A stretch of 64,000 nt of DNA from Hydractinia symbiolongicarpus (taxonomy: Eukaryota > Cnidaria > Hydrozoa > Anthoathecata > Hydractiniidae): NCBI RefSeq assembly GCF_029227915.1, contig NC_079880.1:22008501-22072500 (forward strand). Direction: 5' to 3'. The stretch's first letter is position 1. Every line of letters begins with the position of its first letter. Under the pieces are notes generated by a model. The model saw only the letters and a program-made list of their open reading frames with translations. It was not told the DNA's origin and ran no database searches. Positions 24,573-35,280 of this stretch are shown in pieces. Both the position numbers and the translations under genes were made by a program.

Positions 24573-25015
24573 ATACCAATCTGGAACGCAAGGATATGGT
24601 AAGCTAGACAAGCACATAAACATGAAGTTTTGGGTTTAGGGTTAGTATAAAATTTGTTGTTTGGTAACATGGATTGTATCCTTGCATGCATTATTGTTTA
24701 GAGTCATGTTGTGCTATTGGAGATTCATGCCACATGAATAAAAGGCACAAGTGAAGGCTCGGGTTAAAAAAGCTTTTGGATTAAAATAATATTTTACCAT
24801 GTAAAATAAAACCCGTATTTTTTCGCCCTGATCTGTGAAAAAAGGTCTGTAAATATATAAAATATTAATAAGTCGAAATTTTGTTTTGAGGAAGGGAACA
24901 AAGAGAACAGGTCCAGCTGTATTTGCTAAAATATGCTATGTCAATAGCTTCAATAAGGTAACCAACACCTCTAATAACATTTTGAAGTCACTGTTGCTCT
25001 TTAGACAGGGTTTAT

Positions 25016-26954
25016 GTACAATAAGCTTTATGTCTTCACGCAACATTTCGAGAGCTATAGCTAGCTACTAGCTAGTTCAAAGCGTTAATGTTTAATTTAT
25101 TACCAAACTACGAATAAGTTTGATAACCAAAGCTAAACACATTACAAGTGCTATAAATTTAGTTTTTGTATTTCTTGCAGTATACTAAAGGTTATTCTAC
25201 GTTCTTTTTTGACAAATATATATAGTATTTTTGTCTGTCTGTGCGCAAGGAAAACGTTGTGCCCTGGTGGCACTAAATATTTATATCTGCGCGTAATACC
25301 AAACGCGACATAATTTCACTCACTTTCTTTTGATCGCCTGCGTGTAGGTAGCAATCACAACGCCCGATTCTTTTAAAAGCTATCTGAGAATCTGCAACCT
25401 TAACATGCCGACGAAGGAACGTGTAAAGCAGAGCCACGTAGGCCATTTTGATTTTCTTTACGTTTTTTTAGCAATGAACAAATCTTGAACAACAATTTTA
25501 AGATTGTGGCTACAAACGTTAAACACCCTAAAGCCAGCTAGCTAGCTACCCTTATTTATGCCCACTTTCAAGGGTCTTTAGTTTAATATGAGGGCTTTTT
25601 ACCTTTACCGTACCTTTTATTTACTCTGACATTGAGTTTTGCAAACCTATTGTGTTTCTGCGACACGGGGGTAATGATGGTTTGTTCTTGTGCTTTTATT
25701 TATATAAACCGAAGAAGCGATAAAGTTTTTTTTCCAAAAGGAAAAAAAACTTATACGCACGTGCGACACCGTTTACTAGTACTAAACGCTTAGTCTGGTA
25801 TTACTGATAGGCTGCTTCTTGTGTTTTTATTTAGTAAAATATTTTGGATAAGGATATTACACCGAATTGAATGTGCAACATTGCTTACATTCACTAGGCG
25901 TTCAGGCTAGTGTCACATGTATTCTTTGAATGTTTACGGGAACATATTTGGCAAAATAAAAAATATGTTGACTGACGTAGAAACAACACGTTGTAAAAGG
26001 GTATCTTTATTCCACCTACATTTGCAGCAAATTCCTTTTTCGAAGTATATAACAACACAATATGTATAATGCTATGTGCGCTTTAACTAATTTTGGACAA
26101 ACTGTATACCTGTACTAAAGTGCTCCAATTCGATGTGTTGCACAGTTTATGGCTCTTATTAAGTGTTTAACCTGGCCCTCCAGGCAGGTTATACATTTAC
26201 TTGTGGGTTAAGCGGCTAGTTTTGTTTATAAACCACGTTTCTTTCGCCGATAACACGCCTAATTTTTTAATTCATACGCCCTAATTTTTGCTTCTTCGCA
26301 GTCACATCCCTTTAAATTGAAAAGTCACCTTACAGTTTATCATTAAAATGGTGCGTTCGGCCAATCATTACAAGTAACAGTTGTAAGCAACGAAATTTTG
26401 CTTCCCAAATCAAACATTCATACTATCCTACGCAGTTTGATTTAATGGCTTTTTAAAATTACATACCGAGAAACGGGTGTCTTCAAACATACTCAAGTGT
26501 GTGGTGTCACAATATAGACTATCCATATCCACTGTATCTCTCATTGAATCCATGTGAGGCATACAAAATAAAAACATAGAACATGGTAATTTGAATTTTT
26601 AAAACTCACAATTTAACCTCGTCCTTTTGTCCTTTTTATAACCGGACAGCAAAAAGAGAAAAGGAGCCCTTGGATCGAGTAAGCTCATAGTGTGCATTAC
26701 TCTATGTTTGTACCCGTTAAAACGAAACGTTTTAAATTATAAGCGGGTGCAACAAAAAAAATAAAAAAATAAAACAATATCCAACAAAATCAAAGGCGTT
26801 AACAACCGTCACTTTAAAACCAAATTATGCTAAAACTATATATTTGTTTTGCCATGCCAGTATGTCAGAAATTAAAAAAATCCAACATATTTCACCAATT
26901 GATACCAAAAAGGTGACTACAAAATTTCCACACTGTACAGTTTGTAACACGTCA
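25016..26954. other. Spacer of the inverted duplication
   Basis: Unpaired centre between the two arms. About half is a minus-strand family 1 element (25,215-26,220). The remainder (26,220-26,950) has no recognisable gene or repeat. Confidence 0.7.
25215..26220 (-). repeat. Dispersed family 1 element, inverted relative to the array
   Basis: On the minus strand it starts ACTAGCCGCTTAACCCACAAG. It carries the ttaataagagccataaactg and cttagta...ctaaacg subrepeats, then the tagctagc run (about 25,540) and the aaatggcctacgtgg block (about 25,440), and ends with cagacagacaaaaatac. The order of parts matches array units, so this is a full but diverged single copy of about 1.0 kb. Confidence 0.75.
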
Positions 26955-27408
26955 TGTCTAAAGAGCAACATACAACACACAAAGAGCTACAGTGACTTCA
27001 AAATGTTATTAGAGGTATTGGTTACCTTATTGAAGCTATTAACATAGCATATTTTAGCAAATACAGCTGGACCTGTTCTCTTTGTTCCCTTCCTCAAAAC
27101 AAAATTTCGATTTATTAATATTTTATATATTTACAGACCTTTTTTCACAGATCAGGGCGAAAAAATACGGGTTTTATTTTACATGGTAAAATATTATTTT
27201 AATCCAAAAGCTTTTTTAACCCGAGCCTTCACTTGTGCCTTTTATTCATGTGGCATGAATCTCCAATAGCACAACTTGACTCTAAACAATAATGCATGCA
27301 AGGATACAATCCATGTTACCAAACAACAAATTTTATACTAACCCTAAACCCAAAACTTCATGTTTATGTGCTTGTCTAGCTTACCATATCCTTGCGTTCC
27401 AGATTGGT

Positions 27409-28296
27409 ATCTCTTATAATAATACGCCAGTTCTGTCTGCCTGTGACTTTTGCAAAGTAGATAAAATTTCTTTTATAAAGTCTATAAAACATCGCCTCTA
27501 AACTTATTTTGTAAATTAGCAAACTTTGACGTTAAAGCAATATTGACGTTAAAGGAAGGTGTATTAAGATTAGTGAAGCCATTGCATTGCACTTTTAAAT
27601 TTAAGGCTGAATAACTTGGAAACAGGTGGAAATAACTGATGTTATCTCCTGCGTGGGTAACTAGGGGCTACCTGGGACCAATTTGGGTAAGTTTCCCAAA
27701 CCTGGGTCCCCGAATCCGTTTTGAAATGGACAGCTTGATGACGTCATCAAAAAACCTTTAAACCTTTATATCTCTGGCAACCGTTTGTCAAAAGTACATA
27801 ATCCTGTACATTTTTTTATCAGCGTTTCAAGATCTATACGATGAAGGCAACGGGTATACAAATTTATAAAAAATTTTTTTCGGTCTTCATGGCGCCATTG
27901 CTTACGTCAGCAAAACTTTTAAACCCTTCCTTATATTTCATTAACCGCTCATATCAAAAGCACGTGATCATATACATTTTCTTGATCAGCGCTATAATCT
28001 CTACACAATAGATGCAACGTGAAAACAAAATTCTAAATTTCAATGGAGAGGTTGCTGACTTCATCAAAACTTTTAAACCTTTGTATCTCCTTACCGTTTG
28101 TTAAAAGCGCACGTTCCTATATATTATTTTGATCAGCGATTCAACATTTACACATTAAATAGAGACGACGGATCAACTAAATTTCGTCGATTTTTTTGGT
28201 ATATGCACCGCCGACGTCACAAAAATATCTAAAACAACCTATTTTTCCATTGTCATTCTGCGTAAGTGGATTTTTCCACGGGCCTTATTGACTAGT
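27409..28296 (-). repeat. Fused family 2 repeat in the right arm
   Basis: Head (28,296, ACTAGTCAATAAGG) and tail (27,409, tattattataagag) match the outer ends of the left arm's tandem pair, but about 590 bp of the middle is missing. The junction is near the shared gtttaaaagttttgatga string (about 28,065). This is the expected product of recombination between the two tandem copies. Confidence 0.75.
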
Positions 28297-28457
28297 GCGT
28301 AAATAATACATGATTTTTAATTATGGCTATAAATTAGATTGATTATAATATGTTGGCAAAAGATGCAAGCGCAGAGATGGTTAGGGTATTCGGAAAGAAA
28401 AATCATTTGTTCGGTTGAACATATTTAATCAATGCACAAAACAAAAAAAAGCAAAAG

Positions 28458-29670
28458 TTAGTTATCGCATGAGTGATGATAACTTCCTGCTGTACATTTT
28501 CTTACATTAGAACAATTTTTTGTCGAACAACAAGATGACAGGTACCCACGGCATCCTTGGCAATTCTTCCAGTTGTGCGCACAATCTCTATGAGACATTC
28601 CACCTAAATCACGTGGATCTGCTGCTAAATTTCCTATAAAAAAGTACTGAAAAATTGCATTCTGTTTCCTACTTAAAACTTATATGTGGTTCTGTACAAC
28701 TCATAGGAGATATATTTTGCGTAAATAAGATGGCTTACCAGCTTAAGCGTCAGCGTACCCGTTCTGGTATCCCTCTTCGTACATTGGAGAATCAGCGCCT
28801 AAAGATTTAAGAGGACTAAATATTAAAAAAAGTTGATTAACGTTCTGATTTTGTTTGCGATATATGAACCGATTGATTTTTTTTTACTCTTAGTAACTTA
28901 TTTGCAAAGATAAGCATAAATGGCACGGAATAGCAAATAACCTACAAACCAGTCTTTATTAAGCGAAAAATACTAATGAAAAGACAAGAGATGTTATAGC
29001 GATAGTGTGAAAAGATTGATTATCCATAGATGGTTTCTTGTCTTGAGAAAAGTCTATTTATTGTTGTTATTATTATTGTTATTTACGAATACATACAGAG
29101 AATAATCATTAAAACATAAGTAGAGTATTTACAAATGTATATCAAAATCTTTGTTTTCCTATGGGTCCTCTGCTCATTTTTGAAAGAGGTGGTTAAGTTA
29201 AAAACGAAAAAGAAGAAAAATTTAATAGGCAAGAAGCAAGAGTTCAAGCAAATGAATAGGTACACAACAAGTCACTATTATGGTGCATTGGGAATGTTAC
29301 AGTATTTACAAATTATCACAATATTTTCAATTTGGAAAAATTTTATATACTGGTAAGATCTAATTGGAGAGATCGAGAGCATTTGGAAATCTCTATACGC
29401 TGATTTTTAAAATGATATTACTGCCCATCATGCTTGTGCATTCAAAAACAAACAAACAAACGAACAACAACAACAAAAAATGAGATGAGCGTTTAATTAT
29501 CAATACAGCTACCGATAGCAATAATCCTATTATGTTAAAGCATTTCACACGAAAGAGTATTGTTTTATGCGATTTATACAAGGAAATTTTTACGTACCTC
29601 TTTCCTCTGGATATGTATTCATGGCAGAGGCAGTCGCGATAACCGCAATTATCACCACAAAAAACTTCAT
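28458..29670 (-). pseudogene. Secreted eight-cysteine peptide, copy 3 (nonsense in exon 2)
   Basis: Mirrored partner of the gene at 20,968-22,972. Exons are 29,670-29,598, 28,798-28,739 and 28,633-28,458, with identical lengths (73, 60, 176 nt) and kept GT-AG sites. In exon 2 the codon for the Gln of the ADAQAG segment reads TAA (28,745-28,743), so translation would stop before the cysteine domain. All eight cysteine codons in exon 3 remain. A Gly in the loop before the seventh cysteine reads Val (GGA to GTA), and a His in exon 2 reads Tyr. It is therefore likely a recent pseudogene made by the inverted duplication. Its promoter TATA string is still present. Confidence 0.85.
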
Positions 29671-29932
29671 CTAAAAATACAGCCTGAAATATATCTAAAA
29701 TCTAAATATTTATACATGTACAAGAATCGCATTTTGCTAATTCGCAGAAAGTAATATTTAAAAAAACTAAGGTATGATTACCTTTATCTCGACAATGATT
29801 TATTCTGCAGATATTTATTCGACTTCCGTTGTCCTTTGCCCAATTGTTTTTTTCTCGCCTGTATTTATTTCGATAAATTTTAATGAAGCGTAGCACAGAT
29901 GGAAAATGCGTAATTGGCATTTTAGCAATCAC

Positions 29933-29939
29933 ATTTATA
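29933..29939 (-). promoter_or_regulatory. TATA box of peptide gene copy 3
   Basis: TATAAATGTG on the minus strand, in the mirrored position of the copy 2 promoter. Confidence 0.5.
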
Positions 29940-31289
29940 ATCCTATTATCTTTCATATCGTATTTGACACCCAAATATAACTATAAAGGACAGAAAAGTA
30001 CCTTACAAATATTTTAGATTCATATTTTATTTTGTATAAGCGCTTACCTTTTAAATCAAGTTTCCTAGTGAAATAAACTTTAAGTTTTTTTGATCTACTC
30101 TATTTCCTATGCACAAAAACATACCGAACAAATGCATATAAATGCAGTTGTGGCAACAACGATGCCTTTAAAATTTAAACCCTTTTAATAGGGTTAAAAA
30201 CATCTATGCTGTGCATGATTTTTTAAATCTTGACTTCTTTCTTGGTATCCAAGTTGGACATTTACTTTTTTAGTTAAGAAAGAAAAATTAATAAGTTTCC
30301 TTTACAAATATACCTAAGAACATATTCAAGACCAAAATTGTTTTTCTGGGATTTTTGAAGCTGTGATTTTTACTTGAAGTTGTTTAATTCGTTTATGTTT
30401 TTGATAGATTAATACCTCGAAAGCGTACGCGATTCTCGCTGGATTTATTATTTTCCTTCTTTTCATAGACAAAGTCACGTTTATTTGTATTCGACTAAAG
30501 CAGTTTAATTGTAGTTATCACGCTCATTATCTTTACTATATTTACTATATTATTTACAATATAAGTCCATACCTAGTCAGGTTTATTCGCCATGCATTAT
30601 AAATTCAGGTAACATTTCAAGTCTAAATAGTCAAACAAAATTCGGCATCCAAGAAGATTCGTAAGATTATTTTATTTAAATGTTGAAAACAGTGTGATTG
30701 AGTACAGCACGTCAAACATTAAAACTGTAGGTGAATTATCAGAAACAGTCAAATTTCTATCAGAAAGCTTCTTTTTACCCGAAAAATATTACATATAAAG
30801 CATTATTATAATGGCTACATTGACAACCGTTTTAAGGAATGGCGATATAGTATCAAAAACAATTGTATGCTTGTAAATAAGGTTCTCACCAATAAAATAA
30901 CAGCAAGAATTCGGGTTTAAAAGAGGGATGTGATTAACAGAGTGGTGTCCCACATGATAAATTTGACATGCGAGGTTAATTTTTATTATCTAGAGGTATG
31001 GCAAAGTTTTAAACCCATTTATTTTGTATGAAAAGAGAATAACAGCAAATACATCGGAATGAAGATAGAACTAGTCTTTAGGACGGAATGTTTAATGATT
31101 AAAACAGTGGTGGTTTCTGTCCAAAGAATAAGAAACCGTTACAGAGCTCCTGTATTCTCCCTTTTACAATTTATTAAAAGTTAAAATATTGATACCAGAC
31201 ATGTAAATTGCAATTTCAATAAATGTAATCAAAATGTAATCTAAATATAATAATCTAATTATACGATGCTGCAAAATTTAAAAAAGTGT

Positions 31290-31428
31290 CGAATGATGCA
31301 AAGACTAAAAATCTTTTCAAGTTTATAGCAAGGTCAAAATGCACTTCCTTGTAACGCAACAAATCTCGTTATTACTCAAAACAAGTTAGATACAATAAAA
31401 TTTTACCACTACGGTCTTAAAAAATAAA
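31290..31428 (+). repeat. Direct repeat, proximal copy (outer edge of right arm)
   Basis: The string from cgaatgatgcaaagactaaa to ttaccactacgg is repeated in the same orientation at 34,337-34,475, with only a few differences. It also occurs inverted at about 19,200-19,325. Confidence 0.8.
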
Positions 31429-31639
31429 AATAAACCGTTTATGTATTCTAACATAACTTTTGATTTTAGCCAAAAAGGAATTTAACCTTTTAAAATTTGA
31501 AGATTATTTGAGTATCTTGAAATGCTTGTTAGATATTACCGCGAAAATAAATTCTTGACTTACAACAATGTTTTAAGTATACAATTAACGTGAAAAATTA
31601 TTAAGTGAAAATTATGCTTATTCCCTGAGTATTATGTAT

Positions 31640-32920
31640 AACAGATAGGTTGTGGTTGTTATGCATAACAACTGGTTTATATGCCTAATTCTTGAATTTT
31701 TCACAACCCCCGTAACATATAAATTCGTATGTTTTCAATACTTATACAGTGGAGTCTCTATAACTGAAACCCCTATAACTCGGATCTCTCCCCTCTATAA
31801 CTCGAACTTCGCAACTTGCCTCTAGAACTCTATATGACACAACCAGTGTGTTTGCATTGTTAACGTAAATAGAGTCTTAACTGATTTGAATGTTTCATAT
31901 AAACATTTGTGAGGCGTCTTATATGATTCAAATGTCATTTGAACAAAACATAAACACGATTTTTTGGGATTGAAGTTTTACAGTCATGGGCTCTGTTGCT
32001 TGGACAAAACGTAAAGCAGAAAATATTTTTTCAGTCCGTTCTTAGCCTACAAGGTCGAGATTTTATCCTTTACGAAGAAAGATTTCGTCCCCATTCCATT
32101 ACATAATTGGTTTATTGGTTTATTGGTCATTTATGCAAACTTTATACAAAAACTTGGAAAAACTCCTAACTCTCTATTACCCGGACCTCTACAACTCGAG
32201 CGGTTTCCAATTTCCCGTGGCTGTTTGATTTATAGACAGTTCACTGTATTATGTGTGTGTTTCATTGTTCTTCTGTGTTTTTTACACGTGTAGTTTTTTC
32301 ACGCATTTTTGATTCATTTAAAGTAAAGGACGAAGGTCTAAAATCCAAGAATCCAAGAATAGAAAATATATGAAGTCCTGCACAAGAGCCTGTTAGGCAA
32401 TTGGCTGATTTTATAAAAGAAAACTAAACTTTGTTTAATCCTTTTAAAACGTCTTAAACAATGTATAACAATCACATTTTTTTAGTTTCAAATGTCAGGG
32501 AATGTCACAACCCTTAAATTTTTGAAATTCGTTTACCATGATTGGTAGCTAACAATGAAAAATGTTATGTTGGGCGGAAAATTATAATTACTTTTTACTC
32601 AAGAACAAAAATCTGGTAATCTCTCGTAGTTGTTTCAAAACAACACCATTATGTCAAAAAAGTCATTCTTTTTTCTTCTTCTTAATATACAAGGAAGTTA
32701 AAAATATTACGTCCTAAAAGTTTTCATTACAACAGAACGTTTCGAAAAGTTGAAATAATTTCTTCATATCTCATTTATGACCTGTGGGGTTTATTTCTTT
32801 ACGTTTTTACAATATATGCATCTAGTTTTCGATATATACATATTTTTCAAAGAAATTTCGTCTGACATAACTTCCAAATTTGGCCTAACATAACTGGATT
32901 TTCATTCTACTGTCGATGTG
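31640..32920 (+). repeat. Dispersed repeat, copy 1 (interrupted by a MITE)
   Basis: Segments such as cataacaactggttta (31,663), gagcctgttaggcaattggctga (32,390) and aaaattataattactttttac (32,578) recur in the same order at 35,880-36,600. The segment at 32,800-32,920 (gatttcgtctgaca...ggattttcattctac region) recurs inverted at 37,130-37,255. Confidence 0.55.
31747..32246 (+). mobile_element. pogo/Tigger-type MITE, TA duplicated
   Basis: Ends are CAGTGGAGTCTCTATAA at the left and, reading inward from the right, CAGTGAACTGTCTATAA. TA flanks both sides (31,745-31,746 and 32,247-32,248). The subterminal parts are also mirrored (cctctataactcgaac against its relatives near 32,190). The CAGTxxxxx...CTATAA ends and TA target sites fit the pogo branch of Tc1/mariner. 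It is 500 bp with no transposase frame. Confidence 0.75.
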
Positions 32921-34336
32921 TAGCGATGTTTCTAATGTGGAAATAATTGTTAGTGCTTTTTTAAATTCCTCTTGTTAGAATGCATTGAAACATTGAAACA
33001 CGATGCAACAGACAACCACTAATCGCTTGTAGTAATTTGTTTTTGCATATAGCTCTTCCAGATACTTCATTAAAAGATTCCTTATAAAAATTAAAACATA
33101 TATTATATATTATATATATAGTTATACTTAATTAAAAATCTGTCTGTGACCTACAGATTGTAGCCAAGAGTAGCTACGGGTGAATCTCATAGATTTTTCA
33201 AAGACTTACAACAAGTAACTAATACTTTATCAAAAAGGGATAGCAAAAATATCGGAACAAAAATAATTCATATAAAAACGACGTTATGACGGAAACCTTT
33301 CTAACGAACACAAAATAGTATGACTGCATTGACTTGTGAGAAACCTCCCTTAACCGTAATGACTTTTAAAATAATCTTTTTAGTGCGTTACCAAACACAA
33401 AATCAAATTCTTCAACTACCAATTTACGAAATGTTTTTAAAGGAAAATGAGAAGCGATAAACTACTTTTAATAAAGTATTTTTTATAGCAACAATAACCA
33501 GAATTTTTTTGGCCAACAGAAAAACTAACTGGGTGAATAAATGCTATGCCCAACCTTTTGATTTGCTTATTATACTGTCGCTTTTTCTTTCTTTTTTGTA
33601 CTTTTGCGTTAGTGTCCCAAGGCACGATTGAATTTTTCTTCTTTTATTGCCTTGAAATTTAATTCAGTTTCAATACCTGGACAGAAATTTATAAAATTTT
33701 CGCCTTGAGAAATTTTATAAATTGTTGTAACGATTAACCACAAAGTCCCCCTGCTATGCAGCAAATCAAGCGTGATGTTTTAACTTTGAAGGTTCTTCTA
33801 AATCAGTCTAATGTTGCTCACAAGTGCGAAATATAAAGTCATAACAAAAGAAAAGGAAATAGAGAAAAAAGACTGGTGTTGGCCTGACTTTTTTTAATCA
33901 AGGCTCAATTAGGTAACCCTTCCCTTCAATCTTCCCAGCTTAACTCATGTTCACAGGAAGAAAAGTTTTATGGAATGGGTAAATTACCTGAGGATGATGT
34001 TTACCTAAGAATTACATTTAGTATTTAGCTAATTACTCCAAATCGAAGACAGGTGTAGCTTTGATTTTTTTCGATAAAAATGAGACAAAAAGTGATATAA
34101 CGTTAAGGAAAGAAGAAAAATGAATAAAACAACAACCTTACTTCATCATTTTAAGTATTATTTGTTTATATTTAATAAAATACTACAGCCATTAAATATT
34201 GCAGCAAAGAAAGAACCACGAGTTAACAAAACAATCTAAATTAGACGATTTAGCAAATTTAAAACTACGAACTTTTTCTAAGGACTTTCAAATATTTTTT
34301 AACCCGATTAAAAGAAGCTGCAAAATTCTCATGCTT

Positions 34337-34475
34337 GTCGAATGATGCAAAGACTAAAAATCTGTTCATGTTTATAGCAAGGTCAAAATGTACTTCCTTG
34401 TAACGCAACCAATCTCGTTATTACTCAAAACAAGTTAGATACATTAAAATTTTACCACTACGGTTTTAAAAAATA
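34337..34475 (+). repeat. Direct repeat, distal copy
   Basis: Second same-strand copy of the right-arm edge, ending at a ggggtggggtagggg run. Confidence 0.75.
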
Positions 34476-34858
34476 AAGTGGGGTGGGGTAGGGGCTCTGC
34501 CTTTTTAACATACCTTCCTAAATTTTGCGCCCTTTACATACTAGATGAATCTTTAAAACAAAATTATAACACAAAAAATTGTTTTTAATTTTTAATGGAA
34601 TCATTTTCTTTCTTTGTCCGAGTTGTCTCCAAAGGTATGCCGAAATATATTTACATTTCTCTACCTCAGTATTGAGAATTACAATCGTCTTATTGTGCTT
34701 TATTACCCCACTGTTGAGTATTTTCGAATGTTTACGTTTATTCGAACGTTCTCGGAATATTTGATTGGTTTTTTTTACGTGACCAGTCTATATGACGCCG
34801 TATTAACCGACATCAAAACAAAAACAAAACAAGAAAGTTAATTTAAAGTGGTTGAAAA

Positions 34859-35244
34859 ATGTCAATTACTCCTTGTTTTCGTCTGGTAGACGATAGTTTA
34901 TTTGACGATTTAAATGAAATAGACGAATTAATAGCAGGACAACAGTCAAAAGCTACAAAATATTGTAATAAGTTTATGTAGCCCAACACAGTGGTCACAA
35001 AAATATTGATTCGTTAAGAAATTACAAATCAGCTAGTACCACTCACCGTTACAAAATGTCAAACATCTTGAGCTCAAATAATAACCAACTTGACGTACAT
35101 AACCAATCAACAGCTCTTAATACTTCCAGTTCCACGCAGTCTTCAACCCTCTCTTCATTTTTTTCCGGAGGAAATTTTAACAATTGTACATTTAAATTTA
35201 ATACGAACACTCCACAAGCGAAACGACAAAGAATTGAATTTTAA
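34859..35244 (+). pseudogene. Crypton-type tyrosine recombinase remnant, internally deleted
   Basis: From the ATG at 34,859, 40 codons begin MSITPCFRLVDDSLFDDLNE and end at TAG (34,979-34,981). Immediately after, in another frame, 34,984-35,244 reads QHSGHKNIDSLRNY, then KMSNILSS, a Ser/Thr-rich stretch, FNNCTFKFN and a basic KRQRIEF end. The GHKN...SL..Y segment resembles the end of a tyrosine recombinase catalytic domain, with the conserved His and the candidate nucleophile Tyr. Crypton-derived proteins in animals share this N-terminal and C-terminal style. The central part, including the two catalytic Arg motifs, is missing. This is a decayed, deletion-derived copy. Family assignment is by recognition only. 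Confidence 0.6.
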
Positions 35245-35280
35245 AACTGTTTTGAAAATATTCTATTTTTAAAAGTTGTA

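Larger units (their letters stand above)
19200..25015 (+). repeat. Left arm of a large inverted duplication
   Basis: Read on the plus strand, this matches the reverse complement of about 26,955-31,420 across its length. Landmarks match in mirrored order: the gttgcgttacaaggaagtgc string, a 75-codon open frame at 19,695-19,922, the peptide gene, the cagacagac elements, and the ctgttgctctttagac inner edge. This arm is longer than its partner because it holds an extra 743-bp TTAA-flanked insertion and an extra copy of about 590 bp within the family 2 repeats. Confidence 0.9.
26955..31420 (-). repeat. Right arm of the large inverted duplication
   Basis: Mirror of 19,200-25,015. It lacks the TTAA MITE and has one fused family 2 element in place of two, which accounts for most of the 1.35-kb length difference. 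It carries a small private insertion near the inner edge (about 26,964-26,990). Confidence 0.9.
31421..34336. other. Non-coding stretch between direct repeats
   Basis: No gene is supported. It holds a 500-bp MITE (31,747-32,246) and a diverged dispersed repeat shared with 35.85-37.26 kb. The rest, including 32.9-34.3 kb, shows nothing I can assign. Confidence 0.55.

Noticed and set aside
24482-27501. A 69-codon frame (MHARIQSML...) found identically in both arms of the inverted duplication
   Set aside because: Identity follows from the recent duplication. The frame overlaps the cagacagac end of a family 2 repeat and has no signal of coding.
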